Source: Rotaria sp. Silwood1
Lineage: Eukaryota > Rotifera > Eurotatoria > Philodinida > Philodinidae
Reading direction: 5' to 3'
Assembly (NCBI GenBank): GCA_905250075.1
Contig: CAJNOP010000400.1
Location: 1-64,000 of the forward strand
DNA: 64,000 bases
The translations under genes were made by a program, and so were the position numbers. Numbering within the stretch: the first letter of the stretch is position 1; the number at the start of each line of letters is the position of its first letter. The notes under the pieces were generated by a model. That model did not search any database. It was given only the letters and a program-made list of their open reading frames with translations, and was not told where the DNA came from. Below are positions 22,909-34,726 of the stretch, piece by piece.

Positions 22909-25900
22909 TCAACGCGGAGTTACTGATGGCGGAGGTGGAGTCGATTGAAGTCCCATTGAATTATTATTCATAACAGTTGTAAGATCACTTGTTGAAGATG
23001 ATAATTGTGAAGGAAGTGGAGCTCGAACTCGTTGAACTGGTAGAGTTGAATAAGAAGCAGCAGTAGCACTTGTTGGTCGAATACCACGTGCTGCTGCTGC
23101 TGCTGCTGCCATATTATAATCAGGTGTTGGTGTCATTGAACGTTGTGAAGGATAATAAGGAGCATTTGTTGGTGGCATATTTGGATAGAATGAAGGTGTT
23201 TGTGGACGTGAACGATTTTGAAGAAGAGGATGAAACATTTGTTGTTGTTGTTGTTGTTGTTGTTTTGATGGATCATCTATCATATCTTCAGGTTTTGATT
23301 CGATTGAATCGATTAAAGTTGGTTTACCACCAGCACCGTTTGACGGTACTGATGTTGATGGCATTGAATAAGTAGGTGTTGGACCTTGTGAAAGAGATCG
23401 ATGTGGTGGTTGTGGTATAGATGATGGCTGTTGATAAGACATTGGTGAAGGATGAGTATAATATGAATTGAGAGAATATCGAGGAGGTACTTGTTGTTGT
23501 TGTTGTTGTTGTTGTTGCATTTGTTGTTGTTGCATTTGTTGTTGTTGTTGGATTTGTTGCTGTTGCTGTTGTTGTGGTAACATTGGTTTACCAGCACGTG
23601 CTGCAGCCAATGCATTAGGATCCATTGGTTGAGTATGGGAATATCCTGGTGGAACTAAAACAAAAAATAGAAAATATTCGAAATTTTTTTTTTAATTATT
23701 TTTGTTATTTCAATAATTTACCTATATTTGATGTATATGGATAAGAAGATGATGGCACTTGTGGAGTTTGTTGTCTCATCATGTATGGATCTCCACCATA
23801 TGACATACGCTGTTGTGCATATATCATTGGTTTTCCTCCGCTAGCAACATGTGTTGCATATCGATGTTGTTGTTGTTGTGGTGATATCCATTGTTGTGAT
23901 TGTTGTTGATGATGTGTTATCATCATTGGATATCCACCAGCTGCTGGATTACCTTTACCACCATTATAATATACTGCATGTTGTGAAGATGGTTGTTGTG
24001 AAGGTAAACTAGCACGTACTAATCCACTCATTGATGCTGGTTTACCACTTTTACCACCTGATGGCATCATTTTACCTGATGAACTTGGTGAAGCTGATTC
24101 CATCGGATGATGATACTGTGTAGGTGTTGATTCAGTATTTTGTTGACTAAGTGGTGATGGACCTAAAACAAAAAACATAATAAACATATCAGTATAATAC
24201 AATATTCAATCTATCAATCCTTTCTAGAATTATAAACCATTGAGGAAAGTTCTATGTAAAAGAACGACCTTCAATGGGGCTCTAATTATATATTAAAATA
24301 TCAAAAGCTATAGTACTAGATAGAGAACTGTGATTTTCACCGTTTAAAAGAAGAGATGAAGTTTTATTGGATCATGAATATTAGACTTTTTCGGATATGT
24401 TTTCTCGAGATTTCTCATCAAATATTTTAATTTTTAATAATACATTTGAATCATTAACTAAAGTTCAATATCAATAGATTTCACCAGTCATGAGTTATTA
24501 ACATAAACAAATTCAAATTTTTAGTATACATAACTACAATTGATTATAATTCTTTTTTTGTATTTAACTTATCGTACAATTCAATAAAAAAAAGAATTTT
24601 ATTCATTTGTCTTCTATGATTATATTTAATATTTTACCTGGTGCCATATTTGCTCGATGCATAGCTGTAATACGTCGTCGATCAGCTTGCATAGTTGCTG
24701 CACGTTGTCGTTGAAGTTTATGTTTAAAACTTGTACAATAAGGTAACTAAAAAAAAACAAACAAACACAATATTCAATCAATAACATACACAGACACAAA
24801 AAAAAAAGAATTTTATATATATATATATATACATACAGGACAATTTTGATCATTACATGTTTTTGCATGAAACCATATTGGTGATAAAAGTTTATTACAT
24901 AATTGACATTGATTTCTTGATGCTTTTGTACATTCTTTAGCATGTTGAAGTAATCTTTGACATGGTGCACAATTTTTATATATACAATTTGCATTTCGAC
25001 ATTGTACAGCATGACGTATAGCATCTAACATTCTTTGCATAGTTATTTGTTTTTGTTGTTGAATATTTAATGGTGTATCTGAACTAGTTGGTGTTTCATT
25101 TGTATCATCTGTACGTTCCATACGATGTTCATGTTTAACTGTTGTATAACATTTACTACATAAATCATAATCATCACATACAGTACAATGATATCTTATA
25201 TCACATAATTGTCGACATGAATTACATGTATAAGATATTTTATCGGCTGTTGATGAATGTAATTCAATTAATGATGCCATTGTTGAATATTTAGCACGAC
25301 GTAATGATGAAAATTCACAATGTTTATCACGAGCAAAACTTAAAAATGCATCACGAGATTCCATTAAATCACATTGTATTAATGGATCTGTATCGGTTAA
25401 TGTTGCTGGATTTGACATTGGATTACGTAGACGTACAACAAAAAATGACTATACAAAAGAAAAAAAAAAATTATTATTATAAAAAATAAAATAATATTTT
25501 AATTTTTACTTCTTTATGTTTTTCCATCATAGCATAAATTTTTGATATTAAATCAGTACCATTTGACATATTTTTTCGTGCTATTCGACGTTGTCCTGCT
25601 GTTTTTTTAAAATTTTTCTTTTTATGTGTTGTTCCACCACCTGATTTACGTTTATCAGAAATCTATTAAAAAATTTTCGAAAAAAAAAAATTAATATGAA
25701 ATACAACGAAAAAGAAAAATTTCAATTACTTCTGTTGGTTCTTCAGGTTCAATAGAATCATCAAAACAACCATCTTCCGATGCTTTAACAGCTTCAAGTT
25801 CTTCAAATTTTCTTCTATCTTCTTCTTCTGTATCAAGTTCTTTAAGTAAATCTTCAATTGTACTAGACCAAAAATCTCCTTCAAAATATGGAATATCAGT

Positions 25901-28900
25901 TGCTTTATTCACACCACTATCATTACAATCTTTCATTATATCCTAAATAAAAATAAAACAAAAATTCATTAAAGAAAAAAACTAAAATAAAATAACAAAC
26001 TTTATAATCAACAACAACTCGTTGATTAACAGCTATATCTAACATTGTTTTATACCATTCTTGTAAACGTTTTGGTTTTGGTACACGTTGTTCAACAGGA
26101 TGACAATGAAATATATAATCATCACCTTCACTTGGTGGACATGCCCATATATGTGCATATGCAAATCCTAATTGTTTAACATATTCAAGATAACCAATAA
26201 GAATTTCAAAATAAAGTGCTGTTCGTTTTTGTTTTGGACGAAAATAATGTACTGAATCAAGATAAGATATATAGACACGTCTAAAACAAAAAAAAACAAG
26301 ATTAATAGAATTTGTATATTAAAAAAAAATATTGCTCTATCTAACAATGAAAACTTGATTTTGATAGACATATATAATGAAACGTTATTCAAAAACTAAT
26401 ACTTGATATTTTTATAAATTTTCTAATAATAAATATGCACTTATAGTAATCGCTGATGTTTTGATATTACGAATTTTTCTTATATAGGAAATCTTTTGAC
26501 TACATTTATAATAGTTAAGATTGGGGGGGGGGGGGGGCCTCAAAAAAATCAATTTTGGTCAAATTTATCGATTGTGTGATTTATAACTCATTAGATAGAG
26601 CAGTGTCTACTCTCGAATGCACTATAGTTGATTAATTTTATGATGAGCTTTAAGAATATTACATAAGTTTTCCATATTGGAAAAAACAAGGTTTTTCGTT
26701 TTTCTCAAAATTAGTTTTTTCGAGTATACCGTTTACGCGGGCACGCCTTTCTTAATAACGACACAATAGAGAAGGAATAATTTTTTCTTATTGCATAGAG
26801 GACAAGTGGGGCTAGATTCTAATAGAGCCCGATTTTTGAATTTCTCTTCTGCTGAAATAAAAAAACTTGAATCTTTTGTTTTGTTTAACGATTTTTTGAC
26901 CATGAATTCAAGAATTTTTCGAAAAACGTTTTTTAAAAAAATCAACGAAGGGAAATTCAAAAATCGAACTCTATTAGGATCTAGCCCTAAGGGTACTCGA
27001 CAATTTAAAAACTACGCCGATATGTTTAGCTAATATCCTCATGTTGAAAACCTTGCCCGCGTAAAGGGCATTTTTGACCAATGAATTGAGTGTGCATATC
27101 TTTGAGATATTTTAACCGTCATCTATCCTAGCCTAGACTAACATTCTCTGAAATTTTGGTTGAAAAATAACAAAGTTGATTTCTGAGGAGGGGGGGGGGA
27201 GGCCTTAAGATCTATTTCAAATCAAATCAGTTGTTTCCATTTAAAAACAAAAAAATTGCAGTATTTTCATAACAATAACCTATGAACACAAATCCTTCTT
27301 CAACGTATCGTTTGAATTTCAATAATATTCATACTATTCTCATTCTAACATATTCTATTAAATCTTACAAATATTAATTTAAAAAACAAACTCTTTACCT
27401 TGTATTAGGTGCTGGACATCGACTATCATATTCTTGTACATGCATACCAAATAGAACAACATCAACACCATCAATTTCTTGAAATGCAAATATAGCTTTT
27501 GTTCTATATGGATAACCATCAGGTACTTGTGAACCAAAATGTTTTTTTAATCTTGGTTTAACTTCACATAGACGATCACTTGCAGCTAAAACTCGTATTG
27601 TAACACGACCTGTATCAGGATCACAATCTTTTTTAAGAAATTCATTAACACGTTTTTCTAATGCATTAGCTAAATCCGTCATAGTTAATTTATGTGCTAA
27701 ATAACGATTTTCTTTTCGTTTAATATTATATTGTTGTACACATGTTTTACAAACATAACCTTCAGGCCATATATGTTCATGATAAAGTACACATATATTA
27801 TGAAAACGTCTTGAACAAACAATACAATCAGTCATTGTTTCATGTTCTTGATGATCATTTTTAGCTTGATGAAATTCAATTTTAGGTAATTCAATTAATG
27901 TTTGTGCTGGATCATCACCAACTAATATATATTCTGATTTAACTGAATCAAAACATTTTTTACAAAATGTATATTTATCACCCGATAAATTATTTCTTGA
28001 TGAATCCGGATTATTATAAACAAAATAATCAGCATCACGTGGTATTGTACAACACATACCTGTTACACCATAACAAAACATAGCTGATGGTAAAAAAACA
28101 TATTGACGTCCACAACAATAACCATAATCTTTCATAATAGGATCAACTAATTCCATAAACATTTCTGAAAGCTATTTAAAACAAAAATAAAACAATAATT
28201 TAAATATATATAAAAAAAAAAATTTACTTTTGAACCAGCTTTATAAACTTTTTGTGTTTTTTTATTAAATGTCCATGCATTATTAAAAACAAGCCAAACA
28301 TCTTCACAAAATTCATATGGTGTTTCATATTGATTTTCATCTAATTTTTTAAATATAGTTGAAAAATCCATTGGATATTTAATTATATCAAAATAACCAG
28401 GTGCTATATTTTCTGTAACTGGTTGACGAAACCAACCACCTTCTTCTTGATTAAATAAATGACGAAGTATAGGTGTCATTTTTTCTCGTAAATCATCCGA
28501 TGAAAATCTTGCTGGATATTTTGTTAATGATTTACTTGTTGAATCAATAGGTGGTGGTCGATTTATTTTATTTGATTCAATATCAATTTTTTCTGTTTTA
28601 ATTAATTCAACTGTTGTCGTTGTTACATTATTTCCATTTATTGTTGTTTCACTTGTTTCTTCTTTTTTTATAATTGTCATTGTCTACAAAATAATATTTA
28701 AGATATACTATAGACTCAAATTTTTGATAGGGGGGGGGATGAAATATTCTCTATTAAATGCTAATTTTTATTTTCTAATAATTCTGATTATTAGGAACTT
28801 CTAATACATATCGTCAGATTTTAATCAAATATAAATGTTTTGATATACATATAGAAAAATTTTGTTTTGTATTTTTTACTATAAAATGATGTTCACTCAT

Positions 28901-30633
28901 ATTGTATCTTGATGATATTTTTGAAAGAAAAAACACTTCTAATGTTTGCGATTATCGAAATTTTGATTGAATGAATTCGATAATATTGTCCGTGGTTTTT
29001 TTTTTTTTAATAACTAATACTAACCGCAATCCTAGGTAGAATAGTGACCTCATACATACACTAACTAATCATAAAAGTAGGTGTATGTCACAATTTAACC
29101 AATATAATACACGTTAAATAGGTGTCGAATAATGTAGTTATTCAACCATAATAATCTTAAATTTAGATACAGGATTTAGGTAAGAATGTAAGAGTAATTT
29201 ATCTACTTTCTAGAAACACATAAAACTAATCTATAGATATATATAGAGATTTATCGAATTTTTATGTATATATATGTAGTAAAAAATATTATTTATTTAC
29301 TTGAATTTTTGTATCATGATTTGGTGATATTTGTTCTGTTTTAATATGTTTTATATCTATTTGAGTTCCATTTGTATCAATATGTGAATTTGTATTTGAA
29401 TTATTATTATTATGAATATTTATTCGATTAAGACTTTCTGTTGATGTACGATGTGTATCAAATGATACTGATTGTATTGGATTAGGTGTTTGATTTTCAG
29501 TTTTAATTTGTGTTGTTGTTGTTGAAGATGATGATGATGATGATAAATATGTTGATGAATAATCTGATTGTGGTGCAATACGATTTGGTGGACCTTGTTC
29601 ACCAGCTGATTTATCAATTGATGTTAATATTTGTTGTTTTTTTGATATTTGTTTTTCTTCATAATCTTTTTGTATTTTATAAATACGTTCAGCTAAACGA
29701 TGAAAATAATCTTCATGACTTATAGCTGTATTAAATGTTTCAGCTTCTGTTTGTTGTGCATATGATGTTACTGCAGTTAAACGATCGGGTGGTAATGATC
29801 GACCATCTTGTTGAACTGTATTTAATAATGCTGCAACTATTTTTTTAACTAAATGATTTCGATGATCAGGTTGTAATTGTTGTTGCCATTCTTTTGCTAT
29901 ATATAAAAAAAAAAAACAAATTTATTTTATAAAAAAAAAAAAAAAAATAAGAATAAATTTACGTATAGAATTTTGTGGTCGAAGTGCTGATGGTTTTTTT
30001 AATGAACCACATATAGAACAATTTGGTGTAGCACAATTTTTCCAATGTAAAATAATATGACGAGATTGAACACAATGATTAACTTAAATATTAATAATTA
30101 TTCTTATATTAAATAAATTTTTTTTTTCTTTTTCATAACTTACAAGAACAATTTTTAAAATCAGCACATTTAGTCATATGTTGAAGTACAGTCCTCATTG
30201 TAGAACAATGTGGTAATGTACAAGGATTTAAAGATGTTGTTGTTGGTTGTGTTATATTATGATTATCTCCATTACATGATTGTGCTTGTCGTTCACGTTG
30301 AAGACATTTATGTGCATGAAGTAAAAGTGCAAGTTGTTGAATAATATTTCTTCGTTGATCATTTTGTTGTATTGATGTTATATTAGATGATGTTGCAATT
30401 GTTGATGTATCCATTTCTGAATTAATAGATGCTGGTGTTTGTGGTATAAATGTACGATTTGTTAAATAATTATTTGATGTTGATATTGGAGTAGAAGGAT
30501 AAATAGAAGATATAATCGATCCTTGATCGGTACCATCCGACTAAACAAAAAAAAAAGGATTTTTATTTTTTGAAAAAAAAAAAAGAAGTCATACTCGATT
30601 TGATAATGGAGTATTTATATTATTTGTATTCAT
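22909..30633 (-). CDS. CREBBP: CBP/p300-type histone acetyltransferase, complete
   Basis: Nuclear transcription co-activator and lysine acetyltransferase. Thirteen exons: 30595-30633, 30144-30540, 29963-30082, 29301-29896, 28228-28683, 27399-28171, 26001-26280, 25730-25942, 25510-25662, 24837-25448, 24638-24746, 23722-24162, 22909-23654; they sum to 4935 bp (1644 aa). Domain order: TAZ1 (about 74-178), KIX (about 187-270), bromodomain (about 441-545, with the acetyl-lysine Asn in [10 protein letters not shown]), RING/PHD, HAT (with [10 protein letters not shown]; Trp839 and Tyr870, matching p300 Trp1436 and Tyr1467), ZZ (about 1082-1119), TAZ2 (about 1140-1240), then a polyQ- and Pro-rich tail. 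Human proteins have about 2400 aa. I see no N-terminal nuclear-receptor region and no NCBD, though an upstream exon cannot be excluded. The Lys-to-Val step in the exon 7 donor is GTTTGT, atypical but in frame. Head-to-head with the CDK7-like gene. Confidence 0.95.
24163..24637. repeat. CBP intron carrying one arm of the 19-kb foldback family
   Basis: At about 24300-24400 the sequence TAGATAGAGAACTGTGATTT, then AAAAGAAGAGATGAAG, then TCATGAATATTAGACTTTTT resembles the arm at 19270-19350. The inverse arm is not obvious, so this looks like a solo or decayed copy within a 475-bp intron. Confidence 0.45.
26281..27398. repeat. Large CBP intron with G-tract-bounded foldback
   Basis: This 1118-bp intron splits the HAT-coding region. 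A 15-17 nt G-run (about 26524-26538, ending GGCCTCAA) and a second G-run (about 27190-27200, ending GGAGGCCTTA) lie at the two ends. In between, TTTACGCGGGCA (about 26729) pairs with TGCCCGCGTAAA (about 27054). GGGCTAGATTCTAATAGAGC (about 26809) pairs with CTCTATTAGGATCTAGCCC (about 26970). Confidence 0.55.
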
Positions 30634-31074
30634 ATCTGCATTGTTGATGAAATAATATATTAAACTAAAAAAGTAATAATTGAAATTCTTGTAATAACAA
30701 AAAAAAAAACAAACAACAACAACAAGAGGAAAAAAAAAACAATTTGACCGATGGTCGTTCACTATCTACCTATCAATCAATCAATTCTTTTGCTCTATTT
30801 GACTGACTTAGTTGCTTGTGATCCAATTGGTGAAAAGAGAAATCGAGAGAGAGAGTGAGAGAGAGAGAGAGAAATAGAAAAACAAATACTGACAGAAAGA
30901 TGGCGCTGTTAAATTTAATAAATAGAACTTTTTTTTTTTGTCTTCTTATTTGTTGATCTATTTCTAATAGATTTTTTTTCTGATCATTAAAATAAATAAA
31001 CAATATTAGAAAAGAAAAAACTTAGGAAAATATTTTGTTTATTGTTTTCTTTTCTTTTTGATTTGTTCAATTCA
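30634..31074. promoter_or_regulatory. Shared divergent 5' region of CBP and CDK7-like genes
   Basis: The two start codons are 441 bp apart and point away from each other, so both promoters must lie here or overlap. It holds A-runs, a (GA)n run at about 30840-30872 and a (CAA)n run near 30710. No TATA box stands out. An ATGCAG just before the CBP start could be a short upstream frame or a 3' splice site. Confidence 0.5.
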
Positions 31075-32597
31075 ATGGCAACTGCTAAGTCCGAAAATTA
31101 TGTGATCGATGAAGTGATTGTAGAAGATTCAGTATGATGCAATCTATAGATGAAAAAAAAAAACGTTGTTTTTTTTAAAATATCATATGATTTTTATTTA
31201 GCTTGTTGGAATTTATAAAGCTCGGTATCTTCCAACAAATGAAGAAGTGGCTATTAAAAAAGTATTTCGTTTTTTTTTTCTTCAAATGGGAAATTTGTAT
31301 TCGATATAGATTTTTTATAGATTAAAGTTGGCCGTCATGGAGAATATACAGATTGGGCTGAACCAGCAGCTGAAAATGAAATGCAAATGTTACGAAAATT
31401 ACATCATCCTAATGTTATTAAGGTAAAATTTAGTTTAGAAAATATATAAAAAAAAAAGAAAGAAATTTACTAACTAATAATTTATTTCTAGTTACTTGAT
31501 TCATTTTATACACCTGATTCAAAAGTAGCTGTTTTAGTTTTTGAATTAATGCATGCTGATCTTGGTGTAAGTTGATATTTTCTAAAATTTATTTATTAAA
31601 ACTAATTTCGCTATCTTTGTTTTTTTGTTTCAGCGTTTAATTCATTGTACAGACAATCGTTATTCTCATAGTCATATAAAATGTATGGTTCATATGATGC
31701 TTTCAGGTCTTGAATATATTCATTCATCTGGTATCATGCATCAAGTATGATAATTATTCTAAATTTTTCTTTTTCTTTTTTTTGCTATATTCATTTTTAT
31801 AAAAATTTCAAGGATATTAAACCAGGAAATATAATGATTAATTCTCATGGTATAATAAAAATAGCTGATTTTGGTATATCAATATATGTTAATGATGAAT
31901 GTCGAAAACTTCATCGTTTACCACCGGCTTGGTATCGTTCACCAGAATTTTTACTTGGTGATCGACAATATGATACATCAACAGATATATGGTCATTAGG
32001 TATTGTTATTGGTGAATTAATTAATCGACATATTGTATTTCCAAGTAAAAGTGAAATTGAACAAATTTTAATGATTTATCGTTTACTTGGTCCACCAAAT
32101 GATAAAACATGGCTAGAAGCTAAAACATTTAAACATTTTTTACAATTTCATGATGAAAGTTTATTAAATCATGAAGAAACTTTTGAAAAAAAATTTCCTA
32201 AAGCAAATGAACAAGAATTAATCCTATTAAAAAGTTTACTTGTTATGAATCCAAAATATCGTGTTACAGCTAAACAAGTAAAAAGAAACAAAATAAATCA
32301 TTAAAAAAAATTTTGTTGTTTTTTTTTTCTTTTGTAGGCTTTAGAATCTTCTTATTTTACAAGTGATCCTTTACCATGCAAACCTGAAAATATTCCACGT
32401 TTAGCTGCACCACGACATCGTCATAGTCGAGATCCATTTCATATGAATGATTTAAATGCAAATGATGAAAATCTTCCAAGTGATTATAGTCATTTAAATA
32501 GTAAGAAAATCTTTATTGTTTTTTTTTTTTTTTTTTATTTATTATTTTTTTAGATTTTATTTTAGATGAAACAAAACGACAACTTTTTTCACCATAG
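31075..32597 (+). CDS. CDK7-like: CDK7-like protein kinase, divergent
   Basis: Eight exons: 31075-31131, 31202-31261, 31321-31422, 31492-31566, 31634-31744, 31813-32277, 32338-32500, 32554-32597; 1077 bp, 358 aa (CDK7 has about 346). The stretch VAIKKIKVGRHG (Lys38) and HPNVIKLLDSF follow CDK7 closely, as do SHIKCMVHMMLSGLEYIH and a C-tail after LESSYFTSDP. CDK7 is the CDK-activating kinase and TFIIH subunit. The catalytic loop reads H134-Q135-D136 instead of HRD, DFG is intact (Asp154), and APE is SPE. The glycine-rich loop has lost its glycines (EDSLVGIYKAR), and the activation segment lacks the usual Thr (CRKLHRLPPAWYR). It may be a diverged paralogue or pseudokinase-like form; I see no frame lesion. 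STOML2 starts 211 bp downstream. Confidence 0.85.
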
Positions 32598-32808
32598 ATC
32601 ATCTTTGTCAGATAGTCACTTCTCATTTTTTTTTTAATACACAGATTTTTTTTTTTCTTTATTAATGATGTCAGATTGATTCAAATAAAAAAAAAAAATA
32701 GAAATAGAAAATATATGACTTATGATATTCTTGCATCAGCTTATTTTTCTTATAAAGACGATTCCCTTTTTTTTCTTTTGTAGAATTAGGTTTCGTTGTT
32801 TGAATAAT
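32598..32808 (+). promoter_or_regulatory. Intercistronic region with a candidate trans-splice acceptor
   Basis: The 211-bp gap between the CDK7-like stop and the STOML2 start ends with the pyrimidine tract CCCTTTTTTTTCTTTTGTAG (about 32764-32783), 25 nt before the ATG. This is a good 3' splice site with no upstream cis exon needed. Confidence 0.45.
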
Positions 32809-34612
32809 ATGGCGTTTGTATTAAATCGAACATTAGGTCCGATTGTATCTGTAAGTATTGAGAATTAGTTTGTTTTTTTAATTTTTATTGATGTTTTATA
32901 ATTAGCGACGACTTTTACAACGTGTTATAACAAGTACAGCAAATGAACAACAATATCGTTTTCGTTCTCGTACACCATTTAATACAGTTGTTCTATTTGT
33001 ACCACAACAAGAAGCATGGGTTGTTGAACGTATGGGAAAATTTTATAAAACATTAAATCCTGTAAATTTTTAAATAAAATATTTACCCTAAAATTCGAAT
33101 AATTTTTTTTTCTAGGGTTTGAATTTTTTACTTCCAATTCTTGATAATATACGTTATGTGCAAAGTTTAAAAGAAATTGCAATAGAAATTCCAAGTCAAG
33201 CAGCTATTTCAAAAGGTAAGATAAAAATAAAAAAATTCATGACATGAAAAACAATGAACGAAAGGTAACTAATTAACATAAAGTACATATTAGTGATATA
33301 TAAAAAGTTCAAAATGAGATATTTTGATCTGCAAATTCTGACAAATGTTGCAAGCTATGAATAGATTTTTTTTTTGAAAATTTTATATTTCGTTTATGTG
33401 ATAAAGAATTCTCTTTAAAATAATTGTAATATTTCTTTCTAGACAATGTAACATTAAATATTGATGGTGTATTATATCTCAAAGTATTTGATCCTTATTT
33501 AGTAAATAATCGATATGAAAAAAAAAAATAATTTGATAGAAATATTAATTTTAATACTTTCTATTAGGCTAGTTATGGTGTTGAAGATGCTGAATTTGCT
33601 GTAACACAACTTGCACAAACAACAATGCGTTCTGAAATTGGTAAAATTACATTAGATACATTATTTCGTGAGAGAGAATTACTTAATGCTGGTATTGTTG
33701 GTATGTTAATTAATTATTATTTCATATTTTCTATATGATTAATTTGTTTCTTTTTTTTTCTTTCTTATAAAGAGGCTATCAATAAAGCAGCTAAAGCATG
33801 GGGTATTATTTGTCTAAGGTTATTTGAAATATTTAAATTTAATAATTGTATTTGACTAGTTTAAATTTAATAGATATGAAATTCGTGATATTCGTCTTCC
33901 TGCAAAAGTTCAAGAAGCAATGCAAATGCAAGTTGAAGCTGAAGTAAATAAATAGAAAAAAAAAAATCTTTCTTTTTTTTTCTAACTATGTTTTATCTTT
34001 AGAGACGTAAACGAGCAACAATTTTAGAAAGTGAAGGTATTCGTGAAGCTCAAATAAATAAAGCTGAAGGTACAAAACAAGCAACTATCTTATCTAGTGA
34101 AGGTTTTAAACTTGAACAAATTAATAATGCAAATGGTGAAGCTGAAGCTATACGTGCAAGAGCTAGTGCACGTGCACAAGCACTTCAAACAATTTCTGAT
34201 AAACTTCAATCTGAAGTATAAAATTTATTTTTATTTAAAATAAATTCCATCAAATATTTTTCCTTTTAAGGAAGGACGTAATGCTGCTTCATTACAAATT
34301 GCTGAACAATATGTTCATGCATTTGCTAATCTTGCTCGAACGAATAATACAATTATTTTACCAAGTAATGCTGGTGATATGTCATCAATGGTAGCATCAG
34401 CATTAGCTATTTATAATAATCTTCAAACAAAAGATCGACAAGGTTTTCTTTCACATTCAACATCAACTAATTCATCGACACCTGTGACTAAATTATCTTC
34501 TACTCCAATAGATTCAAAACTATCTTCTATTCCAATTGATTCAAAATCATCTACTGATATATCATCTGTACGGCATATTAAAAAATCAATTACTGAAAAA
34601 GACACACATTAG
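32809..34612 (+). CDS. STOML2: Stomatin-like protein 2 (mitochondrial SPFH protein)
   Basis: Nine exons: 32809-32850, 32906-33061, 33116-33215, 33443-33501, 33568-33700, 33773-33818, 33874-33943, 34003-34215, 34271-34612; 1161 bp, 386 aa (human 356). The N-terminus is a short basic, presumably mitochondrial, presequence. The SPFH/band-7 core starts near residue 41 with FVPQQEAWVVERMGKFYKT and continues through QTTMRSEIGKITLDTLFRER and the helix KRATILESEGIREAQINKAE. A Ser/Thr-rich tail follows. STOML2 scaffolds cardiolipin-rich inner-membrane domains and supports respiratory complexes. POLR3H begins 114 bp downstream on the same strand. One intron (33216-33442) is longer than its neighbours. 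The assignment is secure. Confidence 0.95.
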
Positions 34613-34726
34613 ATTATTTGTTATAGATTTCTTTTTCAAATAAAACAAGAATTAAATATGTTTTGAAAATATTCAAAATTTTTATTCTAACAAAAAAAAA
34701 AAATAAAAATCATCTTTTAGAAAAGA
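34613..34726 (+). promoter_or_regulatory. STOML2-POLR3H spacer with polyA signal and trans-splice acceptor
   Basis: AATAAA lies at about 34637, about 25 nt after the STOML2 stop. CATCTTTTAG (34711-34720) ends 6 nt before the POLR3H ATG and matches a 3' splice site. Confidence 0.5.

Noticed and set aside
23070-23615. Plus- and minus-strand frames overlapping the CBP tail
   Set aside because: Frame shadows of the polyglutamine-coding exon.
26733-27033. Similar peptides on both strands inside a CBP intron
   Set aside because: They come from the inverted arms of the intronic foldback.
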